Shown: piece after piece, positions 30,754-43,000 of the stretch
Layout: each line of letters begins with the position of its first letter
Numbering within the stretch: the stretch's first letter is position 1
From: Closterium sp. NIES-65
Taxonomy: Eukaryota > Streptophyta > Zygnematophyceae > Desmidiales > Closteriaceae
Direction of reading: 5' to 3'
DNA length: 64,000 bases
NCBI GenBank assembly: GCA_948144175.1
Contig: CANXME010002591.1
Coordinates: 3,347,001 to 3,411,000 of the forward strand
The notes under the pieces: model-generated
What the model was told of the DNA's origin: nothing
The model's database searches: none
The model's input: only the letters and a program-made list of their open reading frames with translations
Made by a program: the position numbers and the translations under genes

Positions 30754-31040
30754 GTATTAAAAGCAATAGGTCCTTAGGACCTTAGGAGCGTTTTTTTTCA
30801 AGCCCACCACCCACCACTTGCGGTTACCGAGCTACCCCGAGCCCTGCACTACCCTAGCCCCGCGCACGTCCCGCTAGCAGCCCGTGCGGCCCGCGCGTCG
30901 CTTGTTAGTAGCCCGCGCGACCCGCTAGTCGCCTCTGCTGGCCCGCGCGCCGCCCGCTAGTAGCCCGCGCGACCCGCCCGCTGTCCGCGCAGCCCGCGCG
31001 CTGCTCCTACCTTTTGGGAATAATAAGTCTTAAGCGCCTC
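30754..31040 (+). repeat. 287-bp duplication, right copy
   Basis: Same sequence and length as 24395-24681, lying exactly between the end of one family-B element (30753) and the start of the next LTR (31041). Differences include GCGCAGCTCC versus GCGCTGCTCC and CTGTTGGG versus CTTTTGGG near the 3' end. Confidence 0.9.
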
Positions 31041-33636
31041 TGTCGTGTCGAAACTCAGGACACTAGCGAAGCAGTCCGAATCGAAGCATCGCGAGTCAAC
31101 CCTCGGAGGTTAGGGTAACCGCCTGGAGGTTACGAGAAGGTCAAAGGTCAGCGACCTTTGACTTGACAAATACAGCGCGACAGCAAGGACACACAACTGA
31201 CTCGACATTGAGCAGTTGCCCGAGTCGCACTGTATCGAATCGCAACAGTAAAGCGGTTTTAACTTATCTATTCGTATTCCTTGTACTCTTATATAAACCT
31301 TTGTATTTGCTTGTTTAATCAACTTACTTTGCCCTCACATACTAGCGCAAGGTGGTTCAAGTACTTTCATTCAAACGCTTCCGCTACTACAATTCTACTA
31401 AGACTTAAAACTCTACAAAGATCCTAGGGCACTTCAGCCCAACATGGTATGAGAGCGGTTAGAGTTTTAAAGTTGTTTTCCTTTTTAACACTCAATACAA
31501 GAAGACATGTCTGCAAGGAAGGAGAGGAGCTCCTCCAACGGCTCTCCAGGCACTACTCCTACTCCACCTCCTGTCTCTGGTCTACAGACAGAGGAAGGGA
31601 CTACCACGAGACCAGCAGCTGGGTCTACGGAAACGCCCGCAGGCTTCGATCCAAGCATGATGGAAAAGTTCTTCTCCTTCATGTCCTTCTACGAGCAGCA
31701 CCAGCAAGGAGCACCTGCGCAATCAAACAACAGCAACAACAACAACAACGTGACGCCTATGAGTCTCGATGGCTCATCCTACGCACGCGGGATTCAACAA
31801 CAACAACAACAGCCTATCTTTGCGCCATACGAGCCCCAGCGTGGCTCCGTCAGCTTCATGCCGCAACCGCAACCTGCACCAGGACAAGAAAGGGCATTGG
31901 ATGCGTTACAAGTTCAATCGCAATTCGCGCATGTCTTAAAACTACAAACGACAAAGCCTTTCGACGGCAAAGATTTCTTCACCTGGTCGTTCGAGTTCGA
32001 ACTGATGATGGAAGGAGCACAGATTCTCGGCTTCTTCGACGGGTCCCTGCCATATCCAACAAACGGGACGCAATATGAGAAACAGCAATATACTTATCAA
32101 TCGATGATGGCGTACACGATACTGCTGAGGAACATCACCCCGACCCAGCAGCAGAACATCAGGACTTACCGAGGCTACGGCAACTCCGCGGAGCTCGCGT
32201 ACAACCACCTGAAGAACCTGTATCAAGCAACAGACAGCGTAAATCAAAGCAGGTTAATGGCGCAGCTGACAACGATTGAAATGAAACCAGGCGAGAAAGG
32301 CATGGCTTATATCAGCCGCTGTCGCGAACTGCGCGACAAGCTTCTTCGATGCGGCGGGTCGATTTCAGAAGACGCCTTTGTCACGGTGGTCATCGGCGGT
32401 CTCGGCCCCCACTGGCGCTCCACTCGCGCCATATTACGAGCACACGGGAGGATTTCCGAAGCGGCACTCTGCGCCGAAATTCATGCTGAGCAGCAAGACA
32501 TGGACCTGCAAGAAGAAAGACACAAGAAGAAAGCATTAGCACCAGAGTTTGCGTTTCACACTCAGCGACGATACAACGGCAACAACAACCGTCAACAACA
32601 AGTAAAGACAGTACCTCCGTTCTGCCACATCTGCAAGACTTCGGGCCATCCTCGCACGCACTGCCCGTCTCGCCAGACAACACCACAGCGACAACTCCGG
32701 CCTTCAAGCTCCCAAGTTGCTTCAACGCAAGCAAGTCCGACGACCACAATCCAAGCTTCAACGACTTCAACTGGACAACCTGCACAAGGAACAAGAAGCA
32801 TCGTCAATTGCATGGTGAAGATAACCGATTCGTGCACAACCAAGTCACCACCCCACTACTCACCGGAAGAAGAGCTCGACAACAGGACGCCTCGCCGCGA
32901 ATCACTCCAGCCGAATCCGACGTACGCCGCCATCGCTCAAAGCGAACCATCTGGCCAAGACACTTGGTTCTTAGATAGTTGCTGCGGACAACACATGTGC
33001 TCCTCCGGGCGCTTCGTTCAACGCGAACATCGACTCCAGCGAGAAGTAGTCATCACGGTCGCCAACAATCAGAACCTGCGCACACGACGACAAGGAGCGG
33101 TACAGCTTCAGTCACGAGAAACAAATGTCATATTACACATGTCAAAGGTACTTATCGCGGAGGGACTAGGCTACAACTTACTGAGTGTCAGCCAGTTGAT
33201 GGCGAAAGGCATCCACTTGGAAGCCAACAGCACCACCCAGGAGTTTAAGTTATACCACGGGAAGGGCGGCCTCTACATCGGAAAAGCAGTGTTGAAGAAT
33301 AACGTCTTCGTCCTCGATTTCGTCCCCGACCTGGGCACTGCAGACAGCGACGCCATCGTCAACTTCACCGACTGGACTCATCCTCCAGATCTCGATCCCG
33401 ACTTCAGCCCAGGAGGTTTCTGGTACTCGCACACCATCCCTGAAGCAGAACGAACACGAGCATTAGCAACGATTCAACAAACGACAGCAGCAGAGACAAC
33501 AACGACAGCAGCAGAGACAACAACGACAGCAGCAGAGACAACATCAGCAGCAGCAGAACCATCATCGGAAGCAGCAGGACCAACGACACCAGTCATCGAA
33601 ACACCACCAACACCCGCACAACAGCTGAACCCGACT
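31041..33636 (+). mobile_element. Second family-B Copia, 5' portion only
   Basis: The 5' LTR is 31041-31444 (TGTCGTGTCG to CAGCCCAACA, 404 bp) with a TATATAAA box at about 31290; the primer-binding site TGGTATGAGAGC begins at 31445. The 3' half of the LTR is homologous to that of the 24682 element, but the 5' half is diverged. Gag, knuckle and protease follow, and family-B sequence ends near 33636. No integrase, RT or 3' LTR of this copy was seen. Confidence 0.85.
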
Positions 33637-34449
33637 CAACGGGACCACTTTCTCGCTCGCTGTCCCACCGAACTCACTGTCGACCTCTTAGAGCAGCACC
33701 TCCTTGCAGCAGAGAAGAGCATTGTCGCTGTAGCTGCTGCTCGTGGCGCTCCTCGCACCCCCATATTTGAGGGGTGCTCTCCCTCTCCCCTCGCCCCCTC
33801 CTTCGCTACTGCTGCTGCTGTTGACCTCCTTGGTGCTGAGTCTGCTGGTGTTGTTTCTGCCCCTGGTGGGAGGCGTCGCAACGGCAAGGGCAAGGGAGCC
33901 AAGGGTAGCGGAGGTGGCACCGGGGGGGGGGGGGGGGGGGGTGGTGGTGGAGGCGGTGGAGGAGGAGGAGGTGGCAGAGGGAGTGGTGGCGGTAGTGCTG
34001 GCGGGAGTGGTAGCGTCGGCAGCGGCGGTGGAGGCGGTGGCGGCCGAGGGGGTGGCAGCGGCGGGGGCAGCAGCGGTGGCAGCGGCGGTGGTGGCCGGGG
34101 CGGTGGTGGCGGTGGAGGTGGCGGTCGGGGTGGAGGCACGGGCGCTGTTCAGAGACAGCAGCAGCAGCAGATTCCCCAGACGACCCAGCAGCTTCGTGAG
34201 TGGCTTGCTCAGCGTGGGAGGTCTGGGGGTGGTGCTCGCTGCCTGTATGTCATTCGTACAGGTGACCGCAAGGGTCAGACTTGCGGGAAGTTCCACACCC
34301 AGCACCAATTCTTCTCCCGCCTTGACGACGCCTGGCGTGAGGAGATGGGCGATGAGTATGAGCGCCCTCGATGGCATGAGCTGTGGAAGGCTGGTGTAAA
34401 ATTTATACTCTTGACTATGATGCTATTATTACTGCCATGTATGCATTGA
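31507..34449 (+). CDS. Chimeric Copia frame: family-B gag/protease fused to family-A gag, 980 aa
   Basis: Residues 1 to about 710 are family B: an N-terminal Gln/Asn-rich region, YTYQSMMAYTILLRNITP, SRLMAQLTTIEMKPGEKGM, zinc knuckle CHICKTSGHPRTHC near 372, and protease site WFLDSCCGQHMCSS near 489. At about 33637 the frame passes without a stop into family-A gag (RDHFLARCPTELTVDLLEQH), then a Gly-rich tract (about 33915-34140) and the family-A finger CLYVIRTGDRKGQTCGKFHT, and stops in the region where protease should begin. Such a fusion could arise by template switching, ectopic recombination or a misassembly. It is not a complete element, and expression is unknown. Confidence 0.75.
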   Translation: MSARKERSSSNGSPGTTPTPPPVSGLQTEEGTTTRPAAGSTETPAGFDPSMMEKFFSFMSFYEQHQQGAPAQSNNSNNNNNVTPMSLDGSSYARGIQQQQQQPIFAPYEPQRGSVSFMPQPQPAPGQERALDALQVQSQFAHVLKLQTTKPFDGKDFFTWSFEFELMMEGAQILGFFDGSLPYPTNGTQYEKQQYTYQSMMAYTILLRNITPTQQQNIRTYRGYGNSAELAYNHLKNLYQATDSVNQSRLMAQLTTIEMKPGEKGMAYISRCRELRDKLLRCGGSISEDAFVTVVIGGLGPHWRSTRAILRAHGRISEAALCAEIHAEQQDMDLQEERHKKKALAPEFAFHTQRRYNGNNNRQQQVKTVPPFCHICKTSGHPRTHCPSRQTTPQRQLRPSSSQVASTQASPTTTIQASTTSTGQPAQGTRSIVNCMVKITDSCTTKSPPHYSPEEELDNRTPRRESLQPNPTYAAIAQSEPSGQDTWFLDSCCGQHMCSSGRFVQREHRLQREVVITVANNQNLRTRRQGAVQLQSRETNVILHMSKVLIAEGLGYNLLSVSQLMAKGIHLEANSTTQEFKLYHGKGGLYIGKAVLKNNVFVLDFVPDLGTADSDAIVNFTDWTHPPDLDPDFSPGGFWYSHTIPEAERTRALATIQQTTAAETTTTAAETTTTAAETTSAAAEPSSEAAGPTTPVIETPPTPAQQLNPTQRDHFLARCPTELTVDLLEQHLLAAEKSIVAVAAARGAPRTPIFEGCSPSPLAPSFATAAAVDLLGAESAGVVSAPGGRRRNGKGKGAKGSGGGTGGGGGGGGGGGGGGGGGGRGSGGGSAGGSGSVGSGGGGGGGRGGGSGGGSSGGSGGGGRGGGGGGGGGRGGGTGAVQRQQQQQIPQTTQQLREWLAQRGRSGGGARCLYVIRTGDRKGQTCGKFHTQHQFFSRLDDAWREEMGDEYERPRWHELWKAGVKFILLTMMLLLLPCMH

Positions 34450-37018
34450 AGATTAGTGCTGATGGAGACTGTTACTTGTGTGTGCCGCCTGACCCCGGTA
34501 TAGAGACTGGTACTCTAGGTGCTGGTGAGGCTGCTGCCTTAGGTGCGAGCGAGTCTGCTCTCTCAGGTACTGCGCCTGCTGAGGTCTTGTACATCTTCAC
34601 GCTTGACTCAGGTGCTTCTCGCTGCTTCTTTCGAGATAGTACTGCACTCACACCACTCTCTGCACCTGTTGCAGTCTCTCTGGTTGACCCTTCAGAGGGC
34701 CCAGTTCTTGCACGGTCCACCACTGTGCTCCCGTGCCCGGCGCTTCTGTCTGGCTCACTGTCAGGTCTCCACATCCCCGCGTTCTCTACGAACTTGGTGA
34801 GTAATCCTGTCCTCCAGGATGCGGGGGTTGACACCTTCACCCCTGGTCGGCAACGTGTGGCGATCTGTACGTGCTCCTAGACCGGCCGCCACCTGGCCAC
34901 GTTTACCCGTCGGCCAGGGTCGAGTATCTACACACTGACGACTGCGCCTCCTCAGGTAGCTGCTACTGGTCAGGTGTCTGCGTCAGGTCTAGTAGCCTCC
35001 CCTTATGAGTGTCGCTCCCTGTCGCACCAGACTCTTCTCCGGCACCATCGCCTGGGTCACCCCTCCTTGCCACGTCTCCGTTGCATGCACCGTCGTCTCC
35101 TTGTGTCTGGTCTTCCCAGGTCTCTCCCTCCCCTCCTTGCTTCGCCTGCACCACCCTACCTTCCTTGCATCGAGGGGCGGCAGCGCGCCGCTCCTCACTC
35201 CTCCTCGTTTCCCCCGACAGAGGCTCCTCTGCAGACCCTCCACCTGGACGTGTGGGGCCCAGCCCGCGTTCGTGGTCAGGGCGGTGAACGGTACTTTCTG
35301 CTGGTTGTCGACGACTACTCGCGCTATACCACGGTCTTCCCCTTGTGCACCAAGGGAGAGGTCCCTGCTGTCTTGATCCCTTGGATCTGAGCAGTTTGTC
35401 TCCGGCTCCGCCGCAGGTTCCGCCAGGACCTTCCTGTCCTACGTCTACACTCTGACAGAGGTGGTGAGTTCACCTTCGACCTCTTGCGGGCCTTCTGTCA
35501 GGGGGAGGGCATCGAGCAGTCGTTCACGCTTCCGGGCTCACCGCAGAAAAATGGGGTTGCTGAGCGCCGCATTGGCTTGGTCATGGAGGTCGCTTGTATC
35601 TCCTTGATCCATGCGGCAGCTCCCCATTTTCTATGGCCGTTTGCGGTCCGGTACGCCGCGCAGCAGCTAAACCTCTGGCCCCGTGTCTCCTTGCCGAAGA
35701 CCTCGCCCACACTGGATTGGACGGGGGAGGTTGGCGATGCGTCGCGTTTCCGGGTTTGGGGTGCTCGTGCCCTTGTCCGCGATACGTCCGCGGACAAGCT
35801 CTCCTCCCGCACCATTCCTTGTGTCTTCCTTGGCTTTGTCACTGATGCGCCTGGCTGACAGGTTTACCACCCCACCTCGCACCGTGTCCTGCCCTCTCAG
35901 GACGTCACCTTTGTCGAGTTGGTTCCATTCTACCGTCTCTTCCCCTACCGCACTGCCCCTCTCCCTCCCCCACCGCTTTTCCTTGCTCCAGGCCCCCCTC
36001 CGGTAGATCCCCTCCCCCCTTAGGGTCCTACTCCTTCAGGAGTGTCTCAGGTAGACCCACCCCCCTTGGTTGAGCCTGTAGAGGTCACTAGCGACTCCGA
36101 GGCTGCTGCGGGAGGTGCTGCTGGGGGTGTTGCGTCTGGGGGTGCTGAGCCTACGCGTGAGGTGCTGGGGAGTGCGGAGCATGGGGGTGCTAAGCCTGCG
36201 GCTGCGGAGCCCGAAGGTGCTGAATCTTTCTGTGAGGTGCTGGGGGGTGCGGAGCATGGGGGTGCTGAGGCAGAGTGTGCCGGGTCGGGGGTTGCTGAGT
36301 CTGCTGGCGTTCCTCTGGGCTCGTTTCACGACGCGGGCCTGTCTTACCACAGCAGGCACGAGAGTGGCTTGCGTCGCGTACCCGCCTGAGCAGTCGTGCT
36401 GCTGGAGCTGCTTGTCGTGGAGGCGGTGGGAGTGCTGGCGTCTCTAGTCCTGGAGGTGCTCGTACTGGAGGTACTGGAGCTGCCAGGACTGGTACTGCTT
36501 CTGGAGCTGGTGCTGTCGACCCTGGTGTTGGAGACCTTGGAGCAAGAGGTGCTACTGTTGGAGGCGCTGGAGCTGGAGGTGCTGCTACTGGAGGCGCTGG
36601 AGCTAGAGGTTCTGGAGCTGCTGGAGGTGCTCGAGCTGGAGGTGCTGGAGCTGGAGGCGCTGGAGCTGGAGGTGCTACTACTGGAGGTCCTGGAGCTGCC
36701 GGAGACGTGGGAGCTACTGGTCCAGGTGGCATTGCACCGCCGCGGCTGTTTTTTGCTCCGCCGTCACCGTCGTCTCTGCCACCACCTGACTCCGTGCTTC
36801 GCCAGGTTCTCAGCCTCCCGTCTTCTACTGGCCTCCCGTTACGGCCCGGCACACCACTACCTGCTCCTTCTCCTTACCTTGAGCTGACAGACTTGCTTAC
36901 AGAGCATCGTGAGTCTGCGTCTTGTCCTGCCTCGCCTGTTCGCGCTGGTCGCACTAGTCGTCGTGTTCCTCGTGAGCGTCCGCCTCCTGTTCCTGGCACG
37001 CACGCTATGGCACTTGGT
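33637..37018 (+). pseudogene. Family-A Copia fragment (gag to integrase/linker), degenerate
   Basis: It starts in mid-gag and continues through the Gly-rich tract, protease (LDSGASRCFFRD, near 34605), GAG-pre-integrase (LLRHHRLGHPSLPRL), integrase (DVWGPARVRGQ, LHSDRGGEF, KNGVAERRIG) and the Pro/Gly/Ala linker repeat (about 36095-36725). Stops and shifts occur throughout, for example near 34878, 35388 and 35856. It ends before RT at about 37018, where a family-A copy in opposite orientation begins. Confidence 0.85.
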
Positions 37019-40000
37019 ACGGGCCACTCGGCTCTACGGACTCGTCCGAAGGTGGAGCTGAGAGCGAGTGACCGGTAGCCAGAGGACTGGACTGTGGTGA
37101 GGACCAAGTGAAGCCGAAGCGGTGAAGGACCTGCTGCACCATGTGTGACTGCGTCAGTGTGATGGTGCGCCGTGCTTTGTCCCGGGTGATCTGCAAGCCA
37201 AGGTAGCTGCGCAGCTCACCCGGGTCTGTGCACGTGTGTCTCTTCTGCAGCTCCGACTTCACAAGGGCGAGAGCCTCAGTGTCAGCAGTGGCAAAGACCA
37301 AGTCGTCGACGTACACGGGGATGTAGAACGGCGGCAATGAAGTGTCGGTGCGTAGAAACAGCGAAGGGTTAGCAGTGGAAGGGGCAAACCCAAGAGCCGC
37401 AAGAGTCGTCCTCAGTGTGTCGTGCCACTCACGAGGTGCCTGACGGAGACCGTAGAGTGGCCGACGGAGGCTCTACTTGGTACCAGGAGAGAACGACCCA
37501 GTGAAGCCAAGTGGGCGGCGCAGCCAGATCTCCTGGTGCAGACTGCCCTATAAGAACGTTGAGCTAAAGTCCAGAGAGTGAAGCTCGTAGTCACGCTGAG
37601 CGGCAACGTGCTGCAGCACCCAAATAGTGGTCATCTTTGGGGTGGGGGAGAAGGTCTGGAAGAAGTCAACTCCCTGTCGCTGACTAAAGCCCCGTGCAAC
37701 GTAACGAGCCTTGAAGACAGGCGGAGAACCCGGCAGTCGCTTCACCCTGAAAATCCACATGCCATCGACGATGTTCGCCCTTGGAGGGGGAACCTTATCG
37801 ACGTAAGTGTCAGAATGTGATGTTTGTCTAGCGTGCAGTGGGGTACTCTATAGCGAGTACAACCCAATTAGGGTTTCCTATATGTATCTCAACTGCTACT
37901 AGTAAAAACCCTCCCTTTCCTGTTTCTGATTCTTGCCTAGTATTACGACATGCTATTAGAGCAGGTCGACCCTTCTGGTTCGATCCTGTGGGTGGGCCCC
38001 ACCCGATGCTTCCGCTCCTCTACTGCCTGTAGCGTGCCCCGGGCGCGCGCCGTTTTCTTCCTGCCGTGCGCTCGGAGCGCGCAACGTTTTTTCTTCCCGC
38101 CGCGCGCACGGGGCACGCGGCGGTTTCCTGCCCCGGTGACCCGCGCGTCGCCCCACGTCGCCCGACGCGGCCCGCGGGACCTGCGCCGGGCCCGCGCGCG
38201 GCCCGTACGGGCTGCGCCAGGCCCGCGCGCGGCCCGGGCAGCCCGCGGGCGGTGCGTCTTGCCTGCGCCAGGCTCGTGCGCGGCCCGTACAGTCTGCTCC
38301 AGTGCCGCACGCCGTCCCCCGAGCTTCTGACCATGCCCCACCCCCGCTGCTGCCCGCGCTCCTGTGTTAGGGTTTGGGGGTGGAGAGTATGGGGGTGCCG
38401 GGTGTGTGAGCCGTCCCCTGCTCCTCATCCTCCTCCGTCTCCCATTGCTACAGCTGCCGCTGAGGGGGGTGGATGTGTTAGAGCCGTCGGAGTGGTACGA
38501 GGGGGGTGGCGTGTGAGCAGTGCTAGAGGTTCAGCAGGGAGTGTGTGAAAGGGGTGTGGGACAGTTGGGGGAGGTTGACCGGAGGTAGCCGAATTGTCGT
38601 CCGCAGCGCCTGAAGTCCAGAGAGCCACGACCCCTTGTGGCCGTGTAGTCTGGGGCTCTGCGCCTGGTAGCCACAGTATGAGCATTCCTGGTAGTCCGGA
38701 GAGCCACGACCCCCTGTGGCCGTGTAGTCCGGGACTCTGCGCCCGGTAGTCACAGTGTGAGCACTCGTGGGAGCACAGAGAGCCTACTGCGCCTGTCGCC
38801 ATGTAGTCTGGGGCTCTGCGCCTGGTAGCGTCAGTGCTGCGCACTCCTGTTGTCCGTGTGTCTGCAGCTTCAGCCGTCGCCTCCCATCTTCTCGCCCCCC
38901 ACAGTTACTCCTCCTCCTCACTTGCCCTCTATGATAGCCTCTAGCTTTGCTTACCCTTGTGAACCATTGCTCTGCCTGCTTGTTGTGCTGATTATACCCC
39001 ACTTTGACAATGAAGGTGTGTCAGAATGTGATGTTTGTGTAGCCTGCAGTGGGGTACTCTATAGCGAGTACAACCCAATTAGGGTTTCCTATATGTATTT
39101 CAACCGCTGCTAGTGAAAACCCTCCCTTTCCTGTTTCTTATTCTTGCCTAGTATTACGACAGTAAGTGCCTGTGGACTTCCAGGATGCCATCTCTGCGTC
39201 CATGGCTGTCTGCCACTGAGAGGAGTAGGGACCCGTGATCGTCTCAGCGTAAGAACGCGGAGTCGGGATGTCTGGTGCATCCGGGTCTCCCTCAGGGGCA
39301 AGCAGCATGGCCACGAGATGAGGCGCAGCGGCTGCAAGACACTCAAAGTTCTCCTGCCTGTCCCCAAGAGCACACTCACCCCCGACGGATGGAGGATAGT
39401 CAGACTCAGACTCAGCAACAAGACTAGCAGCGTAGTCTAGACGACAGGCACCAACAAAGTCAACAAGCTCAAAGACTAAGGCAGACGCAGCAACAGACTC
39501 AAACGACGGGTCAGTGACAACAGTGGCGAGCAGACGCGTGAAAGTAGGGTGAGCAGCACGAACAAGGTCAGACTCAGGGTCCTGAACGTCAGGCAGAGAA
39601 GACGCAGGAGGAGACGGTAGAGGAACACGCTGTGGAACAGAGGAAGGACGAAGTGCCATAGCGTGCGTGCCAGAGACAGGAGGCGGACGCTCACGAGGAA
39701 CACGACGACCAGTGCGACGCACGCAAACAGGCGAGGCAGGACGAGCCGTAGGCTCACGACGCTCTGTAAGCGAGTCTATCTGTTCAGTGTAAGGAGAAGG
39801 AGCAGGCAGTGGTGCGCCGGGCTGTAACGGGAGGCCAGTAGAAGATGGGAGGCTAAGAACCTCGCGAGACACGGAGTCAGGCGGTGGCAGAGACGACGGT
39901 GACGGCGGAGCGAAAAACAGTCGTGACTGTGCAGTGCCACCATGACCAGTAGCTCCAGCGCCTCCAGCATCTCCAGAACCTCCAGCTCCAGCGCCTCTAG

Positions 40001-43000
40001 CAGCAGCACCTCCAGCTCCAGTGACTCCAGCAGCAGCACCTCCAGCTCCAGTGCCTCCAGCAGCTCCAGAACCTCCAGCTCCAGCGACTCCAGCAGCAGC
40101 ACCTCGAGCTCCAGCGCCTCCAGCAGCTCCAGAACCTCCAGCTCCAGCGCCTCCAGCAGCAGCACCTCCAGCTCCAGAGACTCCAGCAGCAGTACCTCTA
40201 GCTCCAGCGCCTCTAGCAGCTTCAGAACCCCCAGCTCCAGCGCCACCAGTAGCAGCACCCCCAGAACCGGCACCTCCAGCTCCAGGGTCTCCAACGCTAG
40301 GGTCGACAGCACCAGCTCCAGGGCCTCCAGCCCCAGTACCTCTAGCAGCAGCACCCCCAGAGCCGACACCTCCAGCTCCAGGAGCAGTACAAGTCCCGGC
40401 AGCTCTAGTACCTCCAATACAAGCACCTCCAGGACCAGAGACACCAGCACTCCCAGCGCCTCCACGACAAGCAGCTTCAGCAGCACGACTGCTCGGGCGG
40501 GTATGCGATGCAAGCCACTCTCGGGCCTGCTGTGGTGAGACAGGCCCGCATCGTGAAACGAGACCCAGAGGAACGCCAGCAGATTGAGCACCCCCAGCTC
40601 CAGGGTCGACAGCACCAGCTCCAGGCCTTCCAGCCCCAGTACCTCCAGCAGCAGCACCCCCAGAACTGGCACCTCCAGCTCCAGGGTCTCCAACTCCAGG
40701 GTCGACAGCACCAGCTCCAGGGCCTCCAGCCCCAGTATCTCCAGCAGCAGCACCCCCGAACCGACACCTCCAGCTCCAGGAGCAGCACTAGTCCCGGTAG
40801 CTCCAGTACCTCCAGTACGAGCACCTACAGAACCAGAGACACCAGTACCCCTAGCGCCTCCACGACAAGGAGCTCCAGCAGCACGACTCCTCAGGCGGGT
40901 ACGCGACGCAAGCCGCTCTTGTGCCTTCTGTGGTGAGACAGGCCCGCGTCGTGAAACGAGACCTAGAGGAACGCCGGCAGACTCAGCACCCCCAGGCTCC
41001 GCACCCCCCAGCACCTCACAGACGGGCTCAGCACCCCCAGACTCCGCAGCCGCAGGCTCAGCACCCCCAGGCTCCGCACCCCCAAGCACCTCACGCGCAG
41101 GCTCAGCACCCCCAGAAGCAGCACCCCCAACAGCACCTCCCGTAGCAGCAACTGAGTCGCTAGTGACCTCTACAGGCTCAGCCAAGGGGGACCTGGAGCA
41201 AGGAAAAGCGGCGGGGGAGGGGGAGGGGCAGTGCGGTAGGGGAAGAGACGGTAGAAAGGAACCGACTCGTCAAAGGTGACTTCCTGCAAGGGGAAGACAC
41301 GGCGTGAGGTGGGGTGGTAAAACTGCCAACCAGGTGCGTCAGGGACAAAGCCAAGTAAGACGCAGGGAATGGTGCGGGAGGAGAGCTTGTCCGCGGACGT
41401 ATCGCGGACAAAGGCACGAGCACCACAGACCCGGAAACGCGACGCATCGCCAACCTCCCCCGTCCAATGCAGTGTGGGCGAGGTCTCCGGCAAGGAGACA
41501 CGGGGCCAGAGGTTGAGCTGCTGCGCGGCGTAGTGGACCGCAAACGACCACAGAAAATGGGGAGCCGCCGCATGAATCAAGGAGGTACGAGCGACCTCCA
41601 TGACTAAGCCAATGCGGCGCTCAGCAACCCCATTCTGCTGTGGTGAGCCCGGAAGCGTGAACGACTGCTCAATGCCCTCCCCTTGACAGGGTCCCGCAAG
41701 AGGTCGGAGGTGAATTCACCACCTCTATCAGAGTGCAGACGCAGGACAGGAAGGTCTTGGTGGAACCTGCGGCGGAGCCGGAGACGAACTGCTCGGATCC
41801 AAGGGATCAGGACAGCAGGGACCTCACCCTTGGTGCGCAAGGGGAAGACCATGGTGTACCGCGAGTAGTCGTCGACAACCAGCAGAAAGTACCGCTCACC
41901 GCCTTGTCCACAAACGCGGGCTGGGTCTGCAGAGGAGCCTCTGTCGAGGGAAATGAGGAGGAGTGAGAAGCGGCGCGCTGCCGCCCCTCGACGCAAGGAA
42001 GGCAGGGCGGCGAAGGCGAGGCAAGGAGGGGTGGGAGAGACCTGGGTAGACCAGACACAAGGAGGCGATGGTGCATGCCACGGAGATGTGGCAAGGAGGG
42101 GTGACCCAGGCGGTGGTGCCGGAGAAGAGTCTGGTGCGACAGGGAGCGACACAAACAAGGGGAGGCTACCTGACCTAACGCAGAAACCTGACTAGTAGCA
42201 GCTACCTGAGGAGGTGCAGTCGTCAGTGTGTAAAGACTCGACCCTGGCCGACGGGTAAACGTGGCCAGGTGGCGGCCGGTCTGGGAGCACGTACAGATCG
42301 CCACACGCTCTCCTCCAGGGGTAAAGGTGTCAACCCACTGGTCCTGGAGAACTGCGTTGCTCACCAAGTTCGTAGAGAACGAGGGGAGGTGGAAGCCTGT
42401 CAGTGAGCCAGACGGAACCGCCGGGCACGGAAGCACAGTGGTGGACCGTGCAAGAACTGGGCCCCTTGAGGGGTCAGCCAGAGAGACTGCAACAGGTGCA
42501 GGGAGTGGTGTGAGTGCAGTACTGTCATGGAAGGAGCAGCGGGAAGCACCTGAGTCAAGCGTTAAGGTGTGCTTGGACTCAGTAGGTGTAGTAGTTGTGG
42601 AAGCAGACTCGCTAGCACCTAAGGCAGTAGCCTCACTAGCACCTAGAGTAGCAACCTCTACACCAAGGTCGTACTGCACAGAGAGGTCACAGTCACTCTC
42701 ATGACCACCAGGCAAAGCAGACATGGCAGTAAGGATGGCGTCATAGTCTAAAGCAAAGACAGCAACACCCGACCTTGACAGCTCAAGCCAGGGGGGGATC
42801 TCAGCCTCGTCGCAAAACTCTGTGCGCCAGGCGCCAGTCAAATAGGCGAAGCAGCGGGACTGTGCGTGACCAGGTGTCCCACAAGTTTCACCAACTCGAT
42901 GACCTGTGCGAATGACGTACTAGCAGCGACCCGGACTCGGAGACGGCCCACGCTGGTAAAGCCACTCACGAAGTTGCCGGGGCGGAAGGGTCGGACGCCG

